44,877 nt of DNA, taken from Candidatus Saccharibacteria bacterium UBA6258 (GTDB lineage: Bacteria > Patescibacteriota > Saccharimonadia > Saccharimonadales > Saccharimonadaceae). The translations under genes and the position numbers were made by a program. The number at the start of each line of letters is the position of its first letter. Position 1 is the first letter of the stretch. The DNA lies in NCBI GenBank assembly GCA_002441145.1, contig DJVK01000015.1:13660-58536 (forward strand), written 5' to 3'. Positions 32,553 to 40,963 of this stretch are shown here, piece by piece. The notes under the pieces were generated by a model. It did no database searches. It had not been told where the DNA came from and saw only the letters and a program-made list of their open reading frames with translations.

Positions 32553-33863
32553 ATGGCTTTCAAGCAATATCCTATTCAAACTGTAACTCTCGACCGCATG
32601 ATTGGCGGCGGCCAAGCGATTGGCACCCTCGAATCTGGCCAAAAAGCCATGGTATGGAATGGCCTACCTGGCGAAACCGTCGAATTCGAAATCACAAAAA
32701 AGAAATCTCATTTTGTTGAAGGCGTCGTAACGAACGTCCTTACAGCATCCAAGGAGCGCGTCGAACCAATCGATGCCGGCAGTTATCTATCCACGAGCCC
32801 GTGGCAGATGATGACATTCGAAGCAGAACAACACTACAAAGCGGCGCTCATCGAAGAAGCGTTCGAGCTGCATGACATCGTTTTACCCGAGGCCATCGAA
32901 ATATACACCGATGGCAAAACGACAAACTACCGCAACAAAGTAGAATTCAGCTGGTACAGCGACACCGACGCTAGTACTGGTGTCGAAACGCTAGATCTAG
33001 CGTTCTTTAGGCGCGGTAGCAAAGGCAAAATCACCCTTGATTCGTTCAGCCTGCTACCTGATTCAATGATGACTTTGGCGCTCGAAATCAGAGACCTACT
33101 ACACAGCAAGGGTATTTCTGCACGGTCACTTAAAACGCTACTTATTCGCTGCGACCAAGAAGGTAACTGCGTGTGGCAACTCTACACTAAGGCCCACACG
33201 ACAAAATTCATCACCAAAAACGAAGCCTCTAAACTGACTGCGCAAGGTGGAGAGGTAATCTATTCTGACCCGCGCAGCCCAGCAAGCCGTATCACTAAAC
33301 GAATGAGCGCCTACGGCGACATCGTTCTAAGCGACGCCATCCTTGATGTGCCATTCCGCTACGCTACAGAAGGATTCTTCCAGGTAAACATCCCTGTCTA
33401 CGAACAGGCACTTAAAGATATGCGCGAATGGGTCGAAGACAAGCCAGTCGTCGACTTATACAGCGGCGTCGGGACCATCGGTCTGACAATCGGCGGCACG
33501 CACGTTACCCTCGTCGAGGTCAACGAAGACGCGGTTCGCGAAATGCGCCAAAATATCACGACTCTCGGCCGCGAAGGCACAGCAACTGCAGTACTCGCAC
33601 CAAGCGAAAAAGCGCTAGATTACATCACCAGCGATGCATGTATCATCATCGACCCGCCGCGCGCCGGCTTGCACGCAGATGTCGTTGCAAAACTCCTCGA
33701 AGCTGGCCCATCCCGAATTATCTACCTGAGCTGCAACCCTGCCACTCAAGCACGTGACGTCGCGTTACTCGCTGAAGGCTACGGTGTCCGCGCTCACAAG
33801 GGCTACAACTTCTTCCCACGCACACCACACATCGAACACCTTGTCATCCTCGATAAAAAGTAG
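32553..33863 (+). CDS. rRNA/tRNA (uracil-C5) methyltransferase, TrmA/RlmD family, without Fe-S cysteines
   Basis: A 436-residue SAM-dependent enzyme that makes 5-methyluridine. Order: N-terminal TRAM-like domain (VTLDRMIGGGQAIG, LPGETVEFEI), central domain, then SAM motif VVDLYSGVGTIGL (about 299-311), IIDPPRAGL (about 361-369) and the catalytic cysteine in YLSCNPATQARDV near 392. RlmD-type proteins carry a 4Fe-4S cluster held by C-x5-C-x2-C just after the TRAM domain. The matching stretch here (residues 77-90, SYLSTSPWQMMTFE) has no cysteine. The substrate, 23S rRNA U747/U1939 or tRNA U54, is not resolved. Confidence 0.9.
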   Translation: MAFKQYPIQTVTLDRMIGGGQAIGTLESGQKAMVWNGLPGETVEFEITKKKSHFVEGVVTNVLTASKERVEPIDAGSYLSTSPWQMMTFEAEQHYKAALIEEAFELHDIVLPEAIEIYTDGKTTNYRNKVEFSWYSDTDASTGVETLDLAFFRRGSKGKITLDSFSLLPDSMMTLALEIRDLLHSKGISARSLKTLLIRCDQEGNCVWQLYTKAHTTKFITKNEASKLTAQGGEVIYSDPRSPASRITKRMSAYGDIVLSDAILDVPFRYATEGFFQVNIPVYEQALKDMREWVEDKPVVDLYSGVGTIGLTIGGTHVTLVEVNEDAVREMRQNITTLGREGTATAVLAPSEKALDYITSDACIIIDPPRAGLHADVVAKLLEAGPSRIIYLSCNPATQARDVALLAEGYGVRAHKGYNFFPRTPHIEHLVILDKK

Positions 33864-33888
33864 TTCGACGCCCTTATAGTGCCTGTGC

Positions 33889-33894
33889 TAAAAT
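33889..33894 (+). promoter_or_regulatory. -10 box of the third prepilin
   Basis: TAAAAT lies 6 bases before the ATG at 33901. Confidence 0.5.
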
Positions 33895-33900
33895 GAACGC

Positions 33901-34344
33901 ATGAACCACGCAACCCGCAAAGGCTTTACGATCGTTGAAATAGCGATTGTTATTGCTATTATCAGCGTATTGCTGACAATCACCATGGTTGTATTTAGCA
34001 CCGTACAGGCGCAATCTCGCGATAGCGATAGAAGAGCGGATACGGTAGCGATAAAAACAGCGCTCGATCGATACTTTGTTGCGAATGGTGAGTACCCCAA
34101 CATCTGTCCAGGCGGACCAAACTCAGGATGCAGTGTTAGCTATTTAGTCACACCACTCGCACCCTACACAACAAATTTGCCAATTACCGATGCTACGGGC
34201 AACGCCTACAATTATGTGCGCGCACCAGCGTATGACTCCTACGCCCTACGTATCCCGCTCGAAGCATCGCCAATCTGCAAGACCGGTATTAAGGTAGATG
34301 CAGCATGGTGGGGCACCGGCGTACCAACGTGCTCTAACCTTTAG
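33901..34344 (+). CDS. Type IV prepilin-like protein, short
   Basis: A 147-residue protein with leader MNHATRKG, cleavage before Phe9 (G-FTIVEIA), Glu at mature position 5 and a hydrophobic helix (IVIAIISVLLTITMVVF). A segment follows with ALDRYFVANGEYPN, very like the early part of pseudopilins of the PilA/ComGC type. Four cysteines in the C-terminal half could pair. The stop shares bases 34341-34344 with the convergent unknown gene. Confidence 0.9.
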   Translation: MNHATRKGFTIVEIAIVIAIISVLLTITMVVFSTVQAQSRDSDRRADTVAIKTALDRYFVANGEYPNICPGGPNSGCSVSYLVTPLAPYTTNLPITDATGNAYNYVRAPAYDSYALRIPLEASPICKTGIKVDAAWWGTGVPTCSNL

Positions 34345-34832
34345 CTTGTCTTGATGCGACGGTAAGCAAACTTAGCCGCGATTCGCCAGCCACCACGAGC
34401 GTCGCTGTCTGCCTGATAAATAATCCCATCTTTGACTTCGCTGATTGCGAGCAAAGCAGGACTATACGGCGCTAACGTGCGATAAAAAATGATGTCTTCA
34501 GGCTGAACATCGCGTCGACCAGGGAATACATCTCTGAATTTATCTTTACCAATATCATCAAAATAATTAGGCCTACCTTTGGGCGGGAAGTATGTCTCGA
34601 CTTTAAGCCCCATGCGCGCCGCAAGTTTTTTAACGTCGCCCAGCAGCAGTTTAGTCGGCCCATCAATATAACAGTACAGCTGCTTCTTTTTTGTCAGGAA
34701 CACAGTAGCGCGACCAGAGCGGCTTATTTCGACATTACGAACGATTACCATGTCTACTTCAAGAGGCACACCAAACCTATCTTTGATCGAGCGTTCAAGC
34801 GCGAAATCATCAAATAAGTCACCGGTATTCAT
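34341..34832 (-). CDS. Soluble protein of unknown function
   Basis: A 163-residue, basic protein with mixed alpha/beta character and no signal or membrane segment. Notable stretches are VDMVIVRNVEISRSGRATVF, LLLGDVKKLAARMGLKVE and FPGRRDVQPEDIIFYRTL. I do not recognise a family. It starts leaderless from TATAAT (34840-34845) and is transcribed away from the helicase-nuclease gene, back to back. Confidence 0.7.
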   Translation of the reverse strand: MNTGDLFDDFALERSIKDRFGVPLEVDMVIVRNVEISRSGRATVFLTKKKQLYCYIDGPTKLLLGDVKKLAARMGLKVETYFPPKGRPNYFDDIGKDKFRDVFPGRRDVQPEDIIFYRTLAPYSPALLAISEVKDGIIYQADSDARGGWRIAAKFAYRRIKTS

Positions 34833-34839
34833 AACGTAA

Positions 34840-34845
34840 ATTATA
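34840..34845 (-). promoter_or_regulatory. -10 box of the leaderless 163-residue protein gene
   Basis: Perfect TATAAT on the minus strand, 7 bases before the ATG at 34832. Confidence 0.6.
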
Positions 34846-34913
34846 CCACATCCAGATCATTTTGTATCTGTTAGTCAAATGTGCGCGTATTTCGTGAAAG
34901 TCAGCACGTCAGC

Positions 34914-34919
34914 TACAAT
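34914..34919 (+). promoter_or_regulatory. -10 box of the leaderless helicase-nuclease gene
   Basis: TACAAT lies 6 bases before a GTG at 34926, identifying that GTG as the likely start. An upstream in-frame GTG at 34881 lies before the promoter. Confidence 0.6.
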
Positions 34920-34925
34920 AGAAAA

Positions 34926-37900
34926 GTGAATACATTCGAAGCACGCTACAAAAAACTCAATCAACATCAACGCGCAGCAGTCGACACGATCGATGGACCG
35001 CTCCTCGTTATCGCTGGCCCGGGCACAGGTAAGACCGAGTTGTTGAGTATGCGCGCCGCAAATATCTTGCGTAAAACCGATACACTACCCGAAAATATTT
35101 TATGTCTTACCTTTACCGACAGTGGCGCCAACGCCATGCGCGAACGCTTAAGTGGCGTCATCGGCCCTGATGCATATAAAGTCGCTATTCATACGTTTCA
35201 CAGTTTTGGCACAGAAGTTATTAATCAGAATAATCAGTATTTTTACCAAGGCGCTAGCTTTAAGCCAGCCGACGAGCTGAGTAGCTACGAGCTGCTAACC
35301 AGTATTTTTGACGAGCTCGACTATGCCAATCCGCTCGCAGGTAAAATGAATGGTGAATACACTCACTTAGGCGACGCGATGAGCGCCATCAGCGAGCTAA
35401 AAAAGAGCGGTCTGACAAGTGATGAGCTACTCGCAATAATCGACTCGAACGACGAGGTGCTCGATAGCGTCGAAAAAGATTTATCGGCACTTTTTGCCGG
35501 TAGAATGAACACGACAATGCTATCAACGTTCGTACCGCTAGCAGAGCGTATCGCTACCTTACCGCGACGAGAGTTGCCGGGTGGTATCACGCCGCTAGCC
35601 AACGCACTCGCACTGAGCATGGCGCACGCCTTCGATTCAGCTAGCGCGATTAACAAAACAACGCCACTCACCGCATGGCGAAACGAATGGCTCGAAAAAG
35701 ATGTGCATGGCAACTTCGTATTTAAAGACCGCAAACGGCACAGCAAATTACGCGCGATTGCGCATGTCTACTTCGTCTACTTATCGCGCATGGAACAAGC
35801 TCGTTTGTATGACTACGACGATATGATTCTTAACGTCGTGCATGGCATGGAAACACAACCCGACTTGCGCTTTAACTTGCAAGAAAAGTTCCATTACATA
35901 ATGGTTGATGAGTTCCAGGACACCAACCTCGCGCAACTTCGGATCCTCTTTAACCTAACCGACAACCCAGCTAACGAGGGGCGCCCAAATGTTATGGCAG
36001 TCGGTGACGACGATCAGGCAATTTATAGCTTTCAGGGTGCTGACGTCAATAACATTCACCGTTTTCGTGAACAATATACCAACACCGCGCTGATTACGCT
36101 GAAAGACAATTACCGATCGACAGCTCCGATTATTCAGCACGCACGCGAAGTCATCGTACAAGGTGAAGGAAGGCTCGAGACAACGATTGACGAGCTCGAC
36201 AAATCACTAACGACACACCTAGATGTAGATACGTCTGTTGAACTGTGCGAATTGCCATCACTATCAGAAGAACGTTCATGGATTGCCAGCCAGGTGCGTG
36301 CGCGTATCGACGCTGGCACAGACCCGGCATCGATTGCGATCTTGGCGCGCCGTCACAACGAACTAATCGAACTATTACCATACCTTTACCATCAAGGCGT
36401 CATGGTCAATTACGAGCGCCGCGACAACGTCCTCGATATACCAGTCATTAAAGCCCTCGAACTACTTGCTTCGATTGTCGTCGCTCTGCACGAACGCAAG
36501 CACGATGTCGTCGACAGCAAGCTACCAGAACTATTGTCTCATCCAGCATTCAGCTACAGTCCAGAATCTATTTGGCGATTAAGCTTACAGGGCTACCGCA
36601 ACCATATGACATGGCTCGAAGCTATGGCGAGCGCGCCCGAATTTGTTCCGCTGCACACCTGGATTATATCGCTTGCGCAGCGTGTACCAAATGATACGCT
36701 CGAATCGTTCATCGACACACTGCTTGGTGTCCCGAGCGATGCCGAAACATCCGCGTATATTTCGCCACTGTACGGGCACTACTTTTCAACAGCGATTTTA
36801 GAAGACGAACCCGATGCTTACTTGGCGACACTCGAAGGCCTGCGTACCATCAGGTCTAAACTGCGCGAATATCACCCAAACGAAACGCTCGCAATTGCAG
36901 ATTTCATTGAGTTCATACGTATGCATAGGCAGATGGGCAGCGCTATCACGAGCGTTCGCCGCAAAAGTGACACGCTCAGTGGCGCAGTCAACCTGATGAC
37001 CGCGCATAAATCGAAAGGTCTTGAATTTGACGTCGTTTATATTATGGGCAGTATTGACTCGGCATGGGGTGAACGTGTTCGTAGTCGTAGCCGCTTAATT
37101 AGTTACCCAGCAAATTTACCAATCGCGCCAGCAGGCAATACCTACGACGAACGTTTGCGTCTATTCTTTGTAGCGATGACGCGCGCTAAAACGCACCTAG
37201 CAATGAGTTACGCATCGCACGACGACAACGGCAAAGGTTCGTTACGGGCGAGCTTTTTAGTGGGAACAACCCTCACCGAAACAAACATTCATCCAACCTC
37301 GTCTATTGAGCGCCTCACTGAACAAGCTGAGTTATCATGGCACGATACCGTCACGCGCAATCCTACCAAATCAATGCTCGACTTGCTCACACCGCAACTC
37401 GAAAACTACAAACTATCCGCAACGCACTTAAATAATTTTATCGATATAACCCGGGGTGGCCCGCAAACCTTCTTGATTAATAACTTGCTTCGATTCCCGC
37501 AAGCCAAAAGTGCGAGTGCAAGTTACGGTACTGCAATCCACGCTACGCTACAGCGCGCCCACAATCATCTAACTGCGACTCAGCAATTACGACCAGTCGA
37601 AGATGTATTAGGTGATTTTGAAACGGAGCTTGCTAATCAGCACTTATCAGCCGATGATCACGCGCTGTACTTAAAAAAGGGCTCCGAGACGCTGACAGTG
37701 TTTTTGAAAGAAAAATATGCAACCTTCACAACCACCCAAAAAACCGAACTTGGTTTTGGCGGGCAGAGTGTTGTAGTAGAAGGCGCTCGCTTAACAGGAT
37801 CGCTTGATCTTGTAGATATTGCCGACAGCAAAATCACCGTCACCGACTATAAAACCGGTAAGCCAAGTCGCGACTGGAAGGGTAGCGGGCAAGACTACGA

Positions 37901-38210
37901 AAAGGTAAAGCTGCATAAATACCGCCAACAACTCATGTTTTATCAATTACTTACAGGCAACTCGCGTGATTACGCAAAGTATGAATTTGCAGGTGGCGTG
38001 CTGCAATTTGTCGAACCAGACAAGCAGGGCAACATTTGCGCACTCGAAGCGACATTTACTGACGAAGAGTTGACCGAATTTAAAAAACTCCTAAAAGCCG
38101 TTTGGCACTGCATAACGACACTCGAGCTACCGGCCATCGATGAGTTCGACGCCACCTACAAAGGCGTGCTAGCTTTTGAAGCATCCTTGATTGACAAGTA
38201 CGGAGAATAG
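34926..38210 (+). CDS. UvrD/Rep-type helicase with C-terminal PD-(D/E)XK nuclease
   Basis: A 1094-residue superfamily 1A helicase-nuclease of the AddA/RecB/AdnB kind, for double-strand-break end processing. The Q-motif region is LNQHQRAAVDTIDG. Walker A is GPGTGKT (31-37). Motif Ia is CLTFTDSGANAMRERL. Walker B is MVDEFQDT near 326-333. Motif III is VGDDDQAIYSFQGA, and motifs V-VI are LMTAHKSKGLEFDVVY and FFVAMTRAKTHLAMSY. The RecB-like nuclease is at the C-terminus, with GTAIHATLQ, GSLDLVD (about 957-963) and DYKTG (about 973). There are no Fe-S cysteines in the nuclease. It stands alone without a partner subunit in the window. Confidence 0.92.
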   Translation: MNTFEARYKKLNQHQRAAVDTIDGPLLVIAGPGTGKTELLSMRAANILRKTDTLPENILCLTFTDSGANAMRERLSGVIGPDAYKVAIHTFHSFGTEVINQNNQYFYQGASFKPADELSSYELLTSIFDELDYANPLAGKMNGEYTHLGDAMSAISELKKSGLTSDELLAIIDSNDEVLDSVEKDLSALFAGRMNTTMLSTFVPLAERIATLPRRELPGGITPLANALALSMAHAFDSASAINKTTPLTAWRNEWLEKDVHGNFVFKDRKRHSKLRAIAHVYFVYLSRMEQARLYDYDDMILNVVHGMETQPDLRFNLQEKFHYIMVDEFQDTNLAQLRILFNLTDNPANEGRPNVMAVGDDDQAIYSFQGADVNNIHRFREQYTNTALITLKDNYRSTAPIIQHAREVIVQGEGRLETTIDELDKSLTTHLDVDTSVELCELPSLSEERSWIASQVRARIDAGTDPASIAILARRHNELIELLPYLYHQGVMVNYERRDNVLDIPVIKALELLASIVVALHERKHDVVDSKLPELLSHPAFSYSPESIWRLSLQGYRNHMTWLEAMASAPEFVPLHTWIISLAQRVPNDTLESFIDTLLGVPSDAETSAYISPLYGHYFSTAILEDEPDAYLATLEGLRTIRSKLREYHPNETLAIADFIEFIRMHRQMGSAITSVRRKSDTLSGAVNLMTAHKSKGLEFDVVYIMGSIDSAWGERVRSRSRLISYPANLPIAPAGNTYDERLRLFFVAMTRAKTHLAMSYASHDDNGKGSLRASFLVGTTLTETNIHPTSSIERLTEQAELSWHDTVTRNPTKSMLDLLTPQLENYKLSATHLNNFIDITRGGPQTFLINNLLRFPQAKSASASYGTAIHATLQRAHNHLTATQQLRPVEDVLGDFETELANQHLSADDHALYLKKGSETLTVFLKEKYATFTTTQKTELGFGGQSVVVEGARLTGSLDLVDIADSKITVTDYKTGKPSRDWKGSGQDYEKVKLHKYRQQLMFYQLLTGNSRDYAKYEFAGGVLQFVEPDKQGNICALEATFTDEELTEFKKLLKAVWHCITTLELPAIDEFDATYKGVLAFEASLIDKYGE

Positions 38211-38216
38211 TTCTAT

Positions 38217-38240
38217 TATAATAAGTGACTCGCCCGAGTC
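38217..38240 (+). promoter_or_regulatory. Promoter and leader hairpin of the 57-residue gene
   Basis: TATAAT (38217-38222) is followed at once by a 6-bp hairpin GACTCG/CGAGTC (38227-38240), then a leader with the purine-rich aggtggtggg before a GTG start. Confidence 0.5.
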
Positions 38241-38275
38241 AACATAACTTCACAATTAGAAGGTGGTGGGTTGCC

Positions 38276-38449
38276 GTGGCTCACGGTGGAAACGAAGGCG
38301 CTCAGCGTCAGCGTGCGTACGACCAATACAAGCAAGCTGAGCGCACCGGCGTCAAGGGCAAGGATCTCGCCGACCTCAAGGCTCAGCTCGATGCAGCAGT
38401 GGCCCGTGAGAACTCGGCCAAGGGCACACCTGGACAGCGACGCTACTAG
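38276..38449 (+). CDS. Small hydrophilic helical accessory protein
   Basis: A 57-residue protein from GTG, very hydrophilic and predicted helical (YDQYKQAERTGVKGKDLADL and KAQLDAAVARENSAKG), with a basic end GQRRY. No family recognised; such short helical proteins are common on actinobacterial plasmids and accessory loci, but that is only a resemblance. All five lysines are AAG, unlike the flanking chromosomal genes. The start follows a good ribosome binding site. The gene sits between the helicase and dus with its own promoter and several hairpins. Confidence 0.6.
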   Translation: MAHGGNEGAQRQRAYDQYKQAERTGVKGKDLADLKAQLDAAVARENSAKGTPGQRRY

Positions 38450-38477
38450 CGTCGTCCACAAACCCCAGTGAAAGGGC

Positions 38478-38627
38478 GAGATTCCTCTAGAGAATCTCTG
38501 TGGTGTTGATTGGCAGACCCCCCTCGGCCATGATACGACCACATAGCCCCGGCAGGACAAGCAATGTTCCTGCCGGGGCTGCCCTCGGGCAGTCAAACCA
38601 CCCGTCTCCTTTAATTAGGAGGCGGGT
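38478..38627 (+). terminator. Run of three hairpins downstream of the 57-residue gene
   Basis: Three stems follow one another. The first is GAGATTC/GAATCTC (38478-38498). The second is a 13-bp AGCCCCGGCAGGA/TCCTGCCGGGGCT (38545-38580). The third is an 11-bp ACCCGTCTCCT/AGGAGGCGGGT (38600-38627). The stretch holds no gene. The second stem is the strongest and lacks a U-run. They probably end the small gene and insulate dus. Confidence 0.65.
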
Positions 38628-38642
38628 TTACCCATATTATGA

Positions 38643-38648
38643 GATAAT
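38643..38648 (+). promoter_or_regulatory. -10 box of leaderless dus
   Basis: GATAAT lies 7 bases before the ATG at 38656. This excludes the in-frame extension back to 38500, which would cross the hairpins. Confidence 0.6.
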
Positions 38649-38655
38649 AGATATA

Positions 38656-39630
38656 ATGAATTCATTTTGGAACCAGCTACCAAAGCCCTTTTTTATCCTT
38701 GCACCCATGGAGGCGGTGACCGACGTGGTATTTCGTCATGTCGTTACAAAGGCTCAACGCCCAGACGTATATTTTACTGAATTTACAAATGCCACCGGTT
38801 GGATGCACGCTGGCGACAAGGCAATCGGCGGACGATTGGTTAAAACTGATGACGAACAATACATCGTCGCTCAGCTGTGGGGCAGCGATCCTGCAGCCAT
38901 GGAACAACTCTCTCGTTACTGCAAAGAGCTCGGCTACGATGGCATCGACCTAAACATGGGCTGTCCTGACGCAAGTGCGGTAAAAGCTGGTGGCGGGGCA
39001 GGCATGATCCGCACGCCAGAGCGTGCCTACGAGATGATTCAGGCCGCAAAGCAATCTGGACTACCCGTTAGCGTTAAAACCCGCCTAGGCTATTCACGTG
39101 TCGACGAGTGGAGTGAATGGCTAGGTGGCATCCTACAACAAGACGTTGCCGTACTTACTATTCATTTACGTACTAAAAAAGAAATGAGCAAAGTACCTGC
39201 GCACTTTGAACTTATAGATGACATTAAAGCACTACGCGATGAAATCGCACCCAATACGTTACTCGTAATCAACGGCGACGTTCGCGACCGCGCTCATGGT
39301 CTAGAATTTGTCAAAAAGCACGGCGTCGATGGCGTCATGATAGGGCGAGGAATCTTCACTAATCCGTTCGCTTTCGCCGACGAATCTGCGCTAGCTCCAT
39401 TAGGCGGTGAGGAGCGCAAAGCACAACTACTCGACCTATTGCTCGCCCACCTGGATTTATACGACAAATACGCCCACATGACGAACCGTCCGTTCGAAAC
39501 ACTCAAACGATTCTTTAAGATTTACATCCGCGACTTCGACGGAGCAAGTGAATTGCGTGACCAATTGATGCACACAAAAAGCACGAATGAAGTCCGCGAA
39601 GTAGTTAAGGCTATTCAGGCAAACGAATAA
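38656..39630 (+). CDS. dus: tRNA-dihydrouridine synthase
   Basis: FMN- and NADPH-dependent enzyme that reduces uridine in tRNA. The 324-residue TIM-barrel protein has ILAPMEAVTDVVFR near the start, TEFTNATGWM, and the catalytic cysteine Cys103 in NMGCPDASAVKAGGGAGM. It also has VSVKTRLGY, INGDVRD and VDGVMIGRGIFTNPF for phosphate binding. The start at 38656 matches the family N-terminus and the promoter. The last 20 bases overlap the convergent carbonic-anhydrase-like gene. The uridine position modified (DusA, B or C type) is not decided. Confidence 0.93.
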   Translation: MNSFWNQLPKPFFILAPMEAVTDVVFRHVVTKAQRPDVYFTEFTNATGWMHAGDKAIGGRLVKTDDEQYIVAQLWGSDPAAMEQLSRYCKELGYDGIDLNMGCPDASAVKAGGGAGMIRTPERAYEMIQAAKQSGLPVSVKTRLGYSRVDEWSEWLGGILQQDVAVLTIHLRTKKEMSKVPAHFELIDDIKALRDEIAPNTLLVINGDVRDRAHGLEFVKKHGVDGVMIGRGIFTNPFAFADESALAPLGGEERKAQLLDLLLAHLDLYDKYAHMTNRPFETLKRFFKIYIRDFDGASELRDQLMHTKSTNEVREVVKAIQANE

Positions 39631-40516
39631 GCAGTTGCTGTGAACCGTCAGTCAATGCCATTAACGTGGCAATGGTAATCATGACGCGCGCCGTCACGAA
39701 TCGCTGGCGATCAATATCCTGAGATGGGAGTGGGAACAGCGTTTCTGATAGTTGCTTCGAGCGCCACAAGTCATAACCAAATGCCTGCAAACCATCGTGT
39801 TCAGCCGAGAACCGGTTCGACGACATCGTCGTGTTTGGAACGAGGTTAACAATTACCAAGGCTTCTTGATGCATGCCTTCCAGCACCGATACGCTACCAG
39901 GTGATTTTTGCTCTAATAAATCGATGATACTTTGGTGCGCCGCAAAATAATCTGATACTCGGCTTTTTAGCACAAGCCCAGCTCCCAATACGCGCAAATA
40001 ATGATCACGATCGAACATACCGTCTAACAGCGTTCTTGCAAGGCGTTTATGATCATCGACAAGTTCTGGGTCAATCATGCACTCCAATGTTTGCACGATA
40101 CCGTCAATCGCACCGCACCCAACGCCATTAACGCTAGAATCATCACGGTGACCACCAGGGGCTAAACCAATCCTGATATATGACTCGATCATACTCTCTG
40201 CGTCTTTGACGAACGTTCCGCGAGTTAAATCGTCGCGATCAACACCTAAGCGATATGCCAATGCCGCGCCAGGCGCACCGCCAGGAACTTGCGCACCGAG
40301 GTTTGATTCGTTCAATTTTGGGTCATTGCGGCCATCGATACAGCGCGTCCGAGTTTCGGGCTTTGACTCGACATAGTAATCGTTTAACGTTTCGCTCAGC
40401 GCCACGACATCAATATCAACACCTTGTGCAGATACCTTACCGGGCCATTGTTTATCAGATAAACGGCCTAAATTGATAATACGAATAGGGGATACTTCTT
40501 CAGTAGGGTTGTCCAT
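39611..40516 (-). CDS. Zeta-class (cadmium-type) carbonic anhydrase-like protein
   Basis: A 301-residue protein. It matches, from memory, the diatom CDCA repeat. TRCIDGR (Cys59) corresponds to KCVDGR. VPGGAPG follows. GGHRDDSSVNGVGCGA (His123, Cys134) corresponds to the second metal segment. EGMHQEALVIVNLVPNTT and a C-terminal alpha-beta unit (MITIATLMALTDGSQQLLI) complete it. The Cys-His-Cys triad that binds Cd or Zn is therefore present; the H-to-C spacing is one residue longer than in CDCA1. The enzyme would interconvert CO2 and bicarbonate. The start at 40516 follows aaaaagga, 13 bases after the atpC stop, so it is probably cotranscribed with atpC. An upstream extension to 40636 would overlap atpC and is rejected. 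Confidence 0.72.
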   Translation of the reverse strand: MDNPTEEVSPIRIINLGRLSDKQWPGKVSAQGVDIDVVALSETLNDYYVESKPETRTRCIDGRNDPKLNESNLGAQVPGGAPGAALAYRLGVDRDDLTRGTFVKDAESMIESYIRIGLAPGGHRDDSSVNGVGCGAIDGIVQTLECMIDPELVDDHKRLARTLLDGMFDRDHYLRVLGAGLVLKSRVSDYFAAHQSIIDLLEQKSPGSVSVLEGMHQEALVIVNLVPNTTMSSNRFSAEHDGLQAFGYDLWRSKQLSETLFPLPSQDIDRQRFVTARVMITIATLMALTDGSQQLLIRLPE

Positions 40517-40529
40517 AACATAATCCTTT

Positions 40530-40955
40530 TTAGCGTCGACGTTTGCGGCGGTGAAGGTCTGCGACCTTAAGGCGAACCGCGTGACGGTCAACAAGTTGGT
40601 GTGCTTTTTCAAGTTCAATTTGATCAGTCGCTTCATCGCGCATTTTCATCGCACGCTCAAGTGCCGATTTAGTTTCAGACTCAACGATATCTTCGCCGTG
40701 GTCAGCTTCGTCAACAAGGATCTTTACGTGGTCCCCACTAATTTGGACGACACCGCCGCTAATCGCAAAGTACTCTAATTGCTCGTCACTGTGCGTTTTG
40801 TCGCGCCGTACTGCAATAACTCCAGGAACCGCTACGGTGATAAGAGCTTCGTGGCCAGGGAATACAGCAATCTCACCATCTGCAGTAGGAATGATGGCTT
40901 CATAGATTTTTTCGTTCACCTTGCTGCCGGCGAGCGTAATTAGTTCGAAATTCAT
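40530..40955 (-). CDS. atpC: ATP synthase epsilon subunit
   Basis: Central-stalk regulatory subunit of F1. The 141-residue protein starts MNFELITLAGSKVNEKIYEAIIPTADGEIAVFPGHEALIT, the standard epsilon beta-sandwich, with FAISGGVVQISGDHVKILVDEA and a C-terminal two-helix part ending in LHRRKRRR. It is separated from atpD by an inserted cassette. It seems to have its own leaderless promoter (TACTAT, 40964-40969, 8 bases before the ATG). Confidence 0.92.
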   Translation of the reverse strand: MNFELITLAGSKVNEKIYEAIIPTADGEIAVFPGHEALITVAVPGVIAVRRDKTHSDEQLEYFAISGGVVQISGDHVKILVDEADHGEDIVESETKSALERAMKMRDEATDQIELEKAHQLVDRHAVRLKVADLHRRKRRR

Positions 40956-40963
40956 ATACTCTT

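Noticed and set aside
34881..34925. Upstream GTG as the helicase start
   Set aside because: It lies before the only good -10 box and adds residues that do not belong to the helicase fold.
38500..38655. 52-residue N-terminal extension of Dus
   Set aside because: It crosses the hairpins and the -10 box, and family members start at the equivalent of 38656.
40517..40636. 40-residue N-terminal extension of the carbonic-anhydrase-like protein
   Set aside because: It lies within atpC; the ATG at 40516 has a good ribosome binding site just after the atpC stop.
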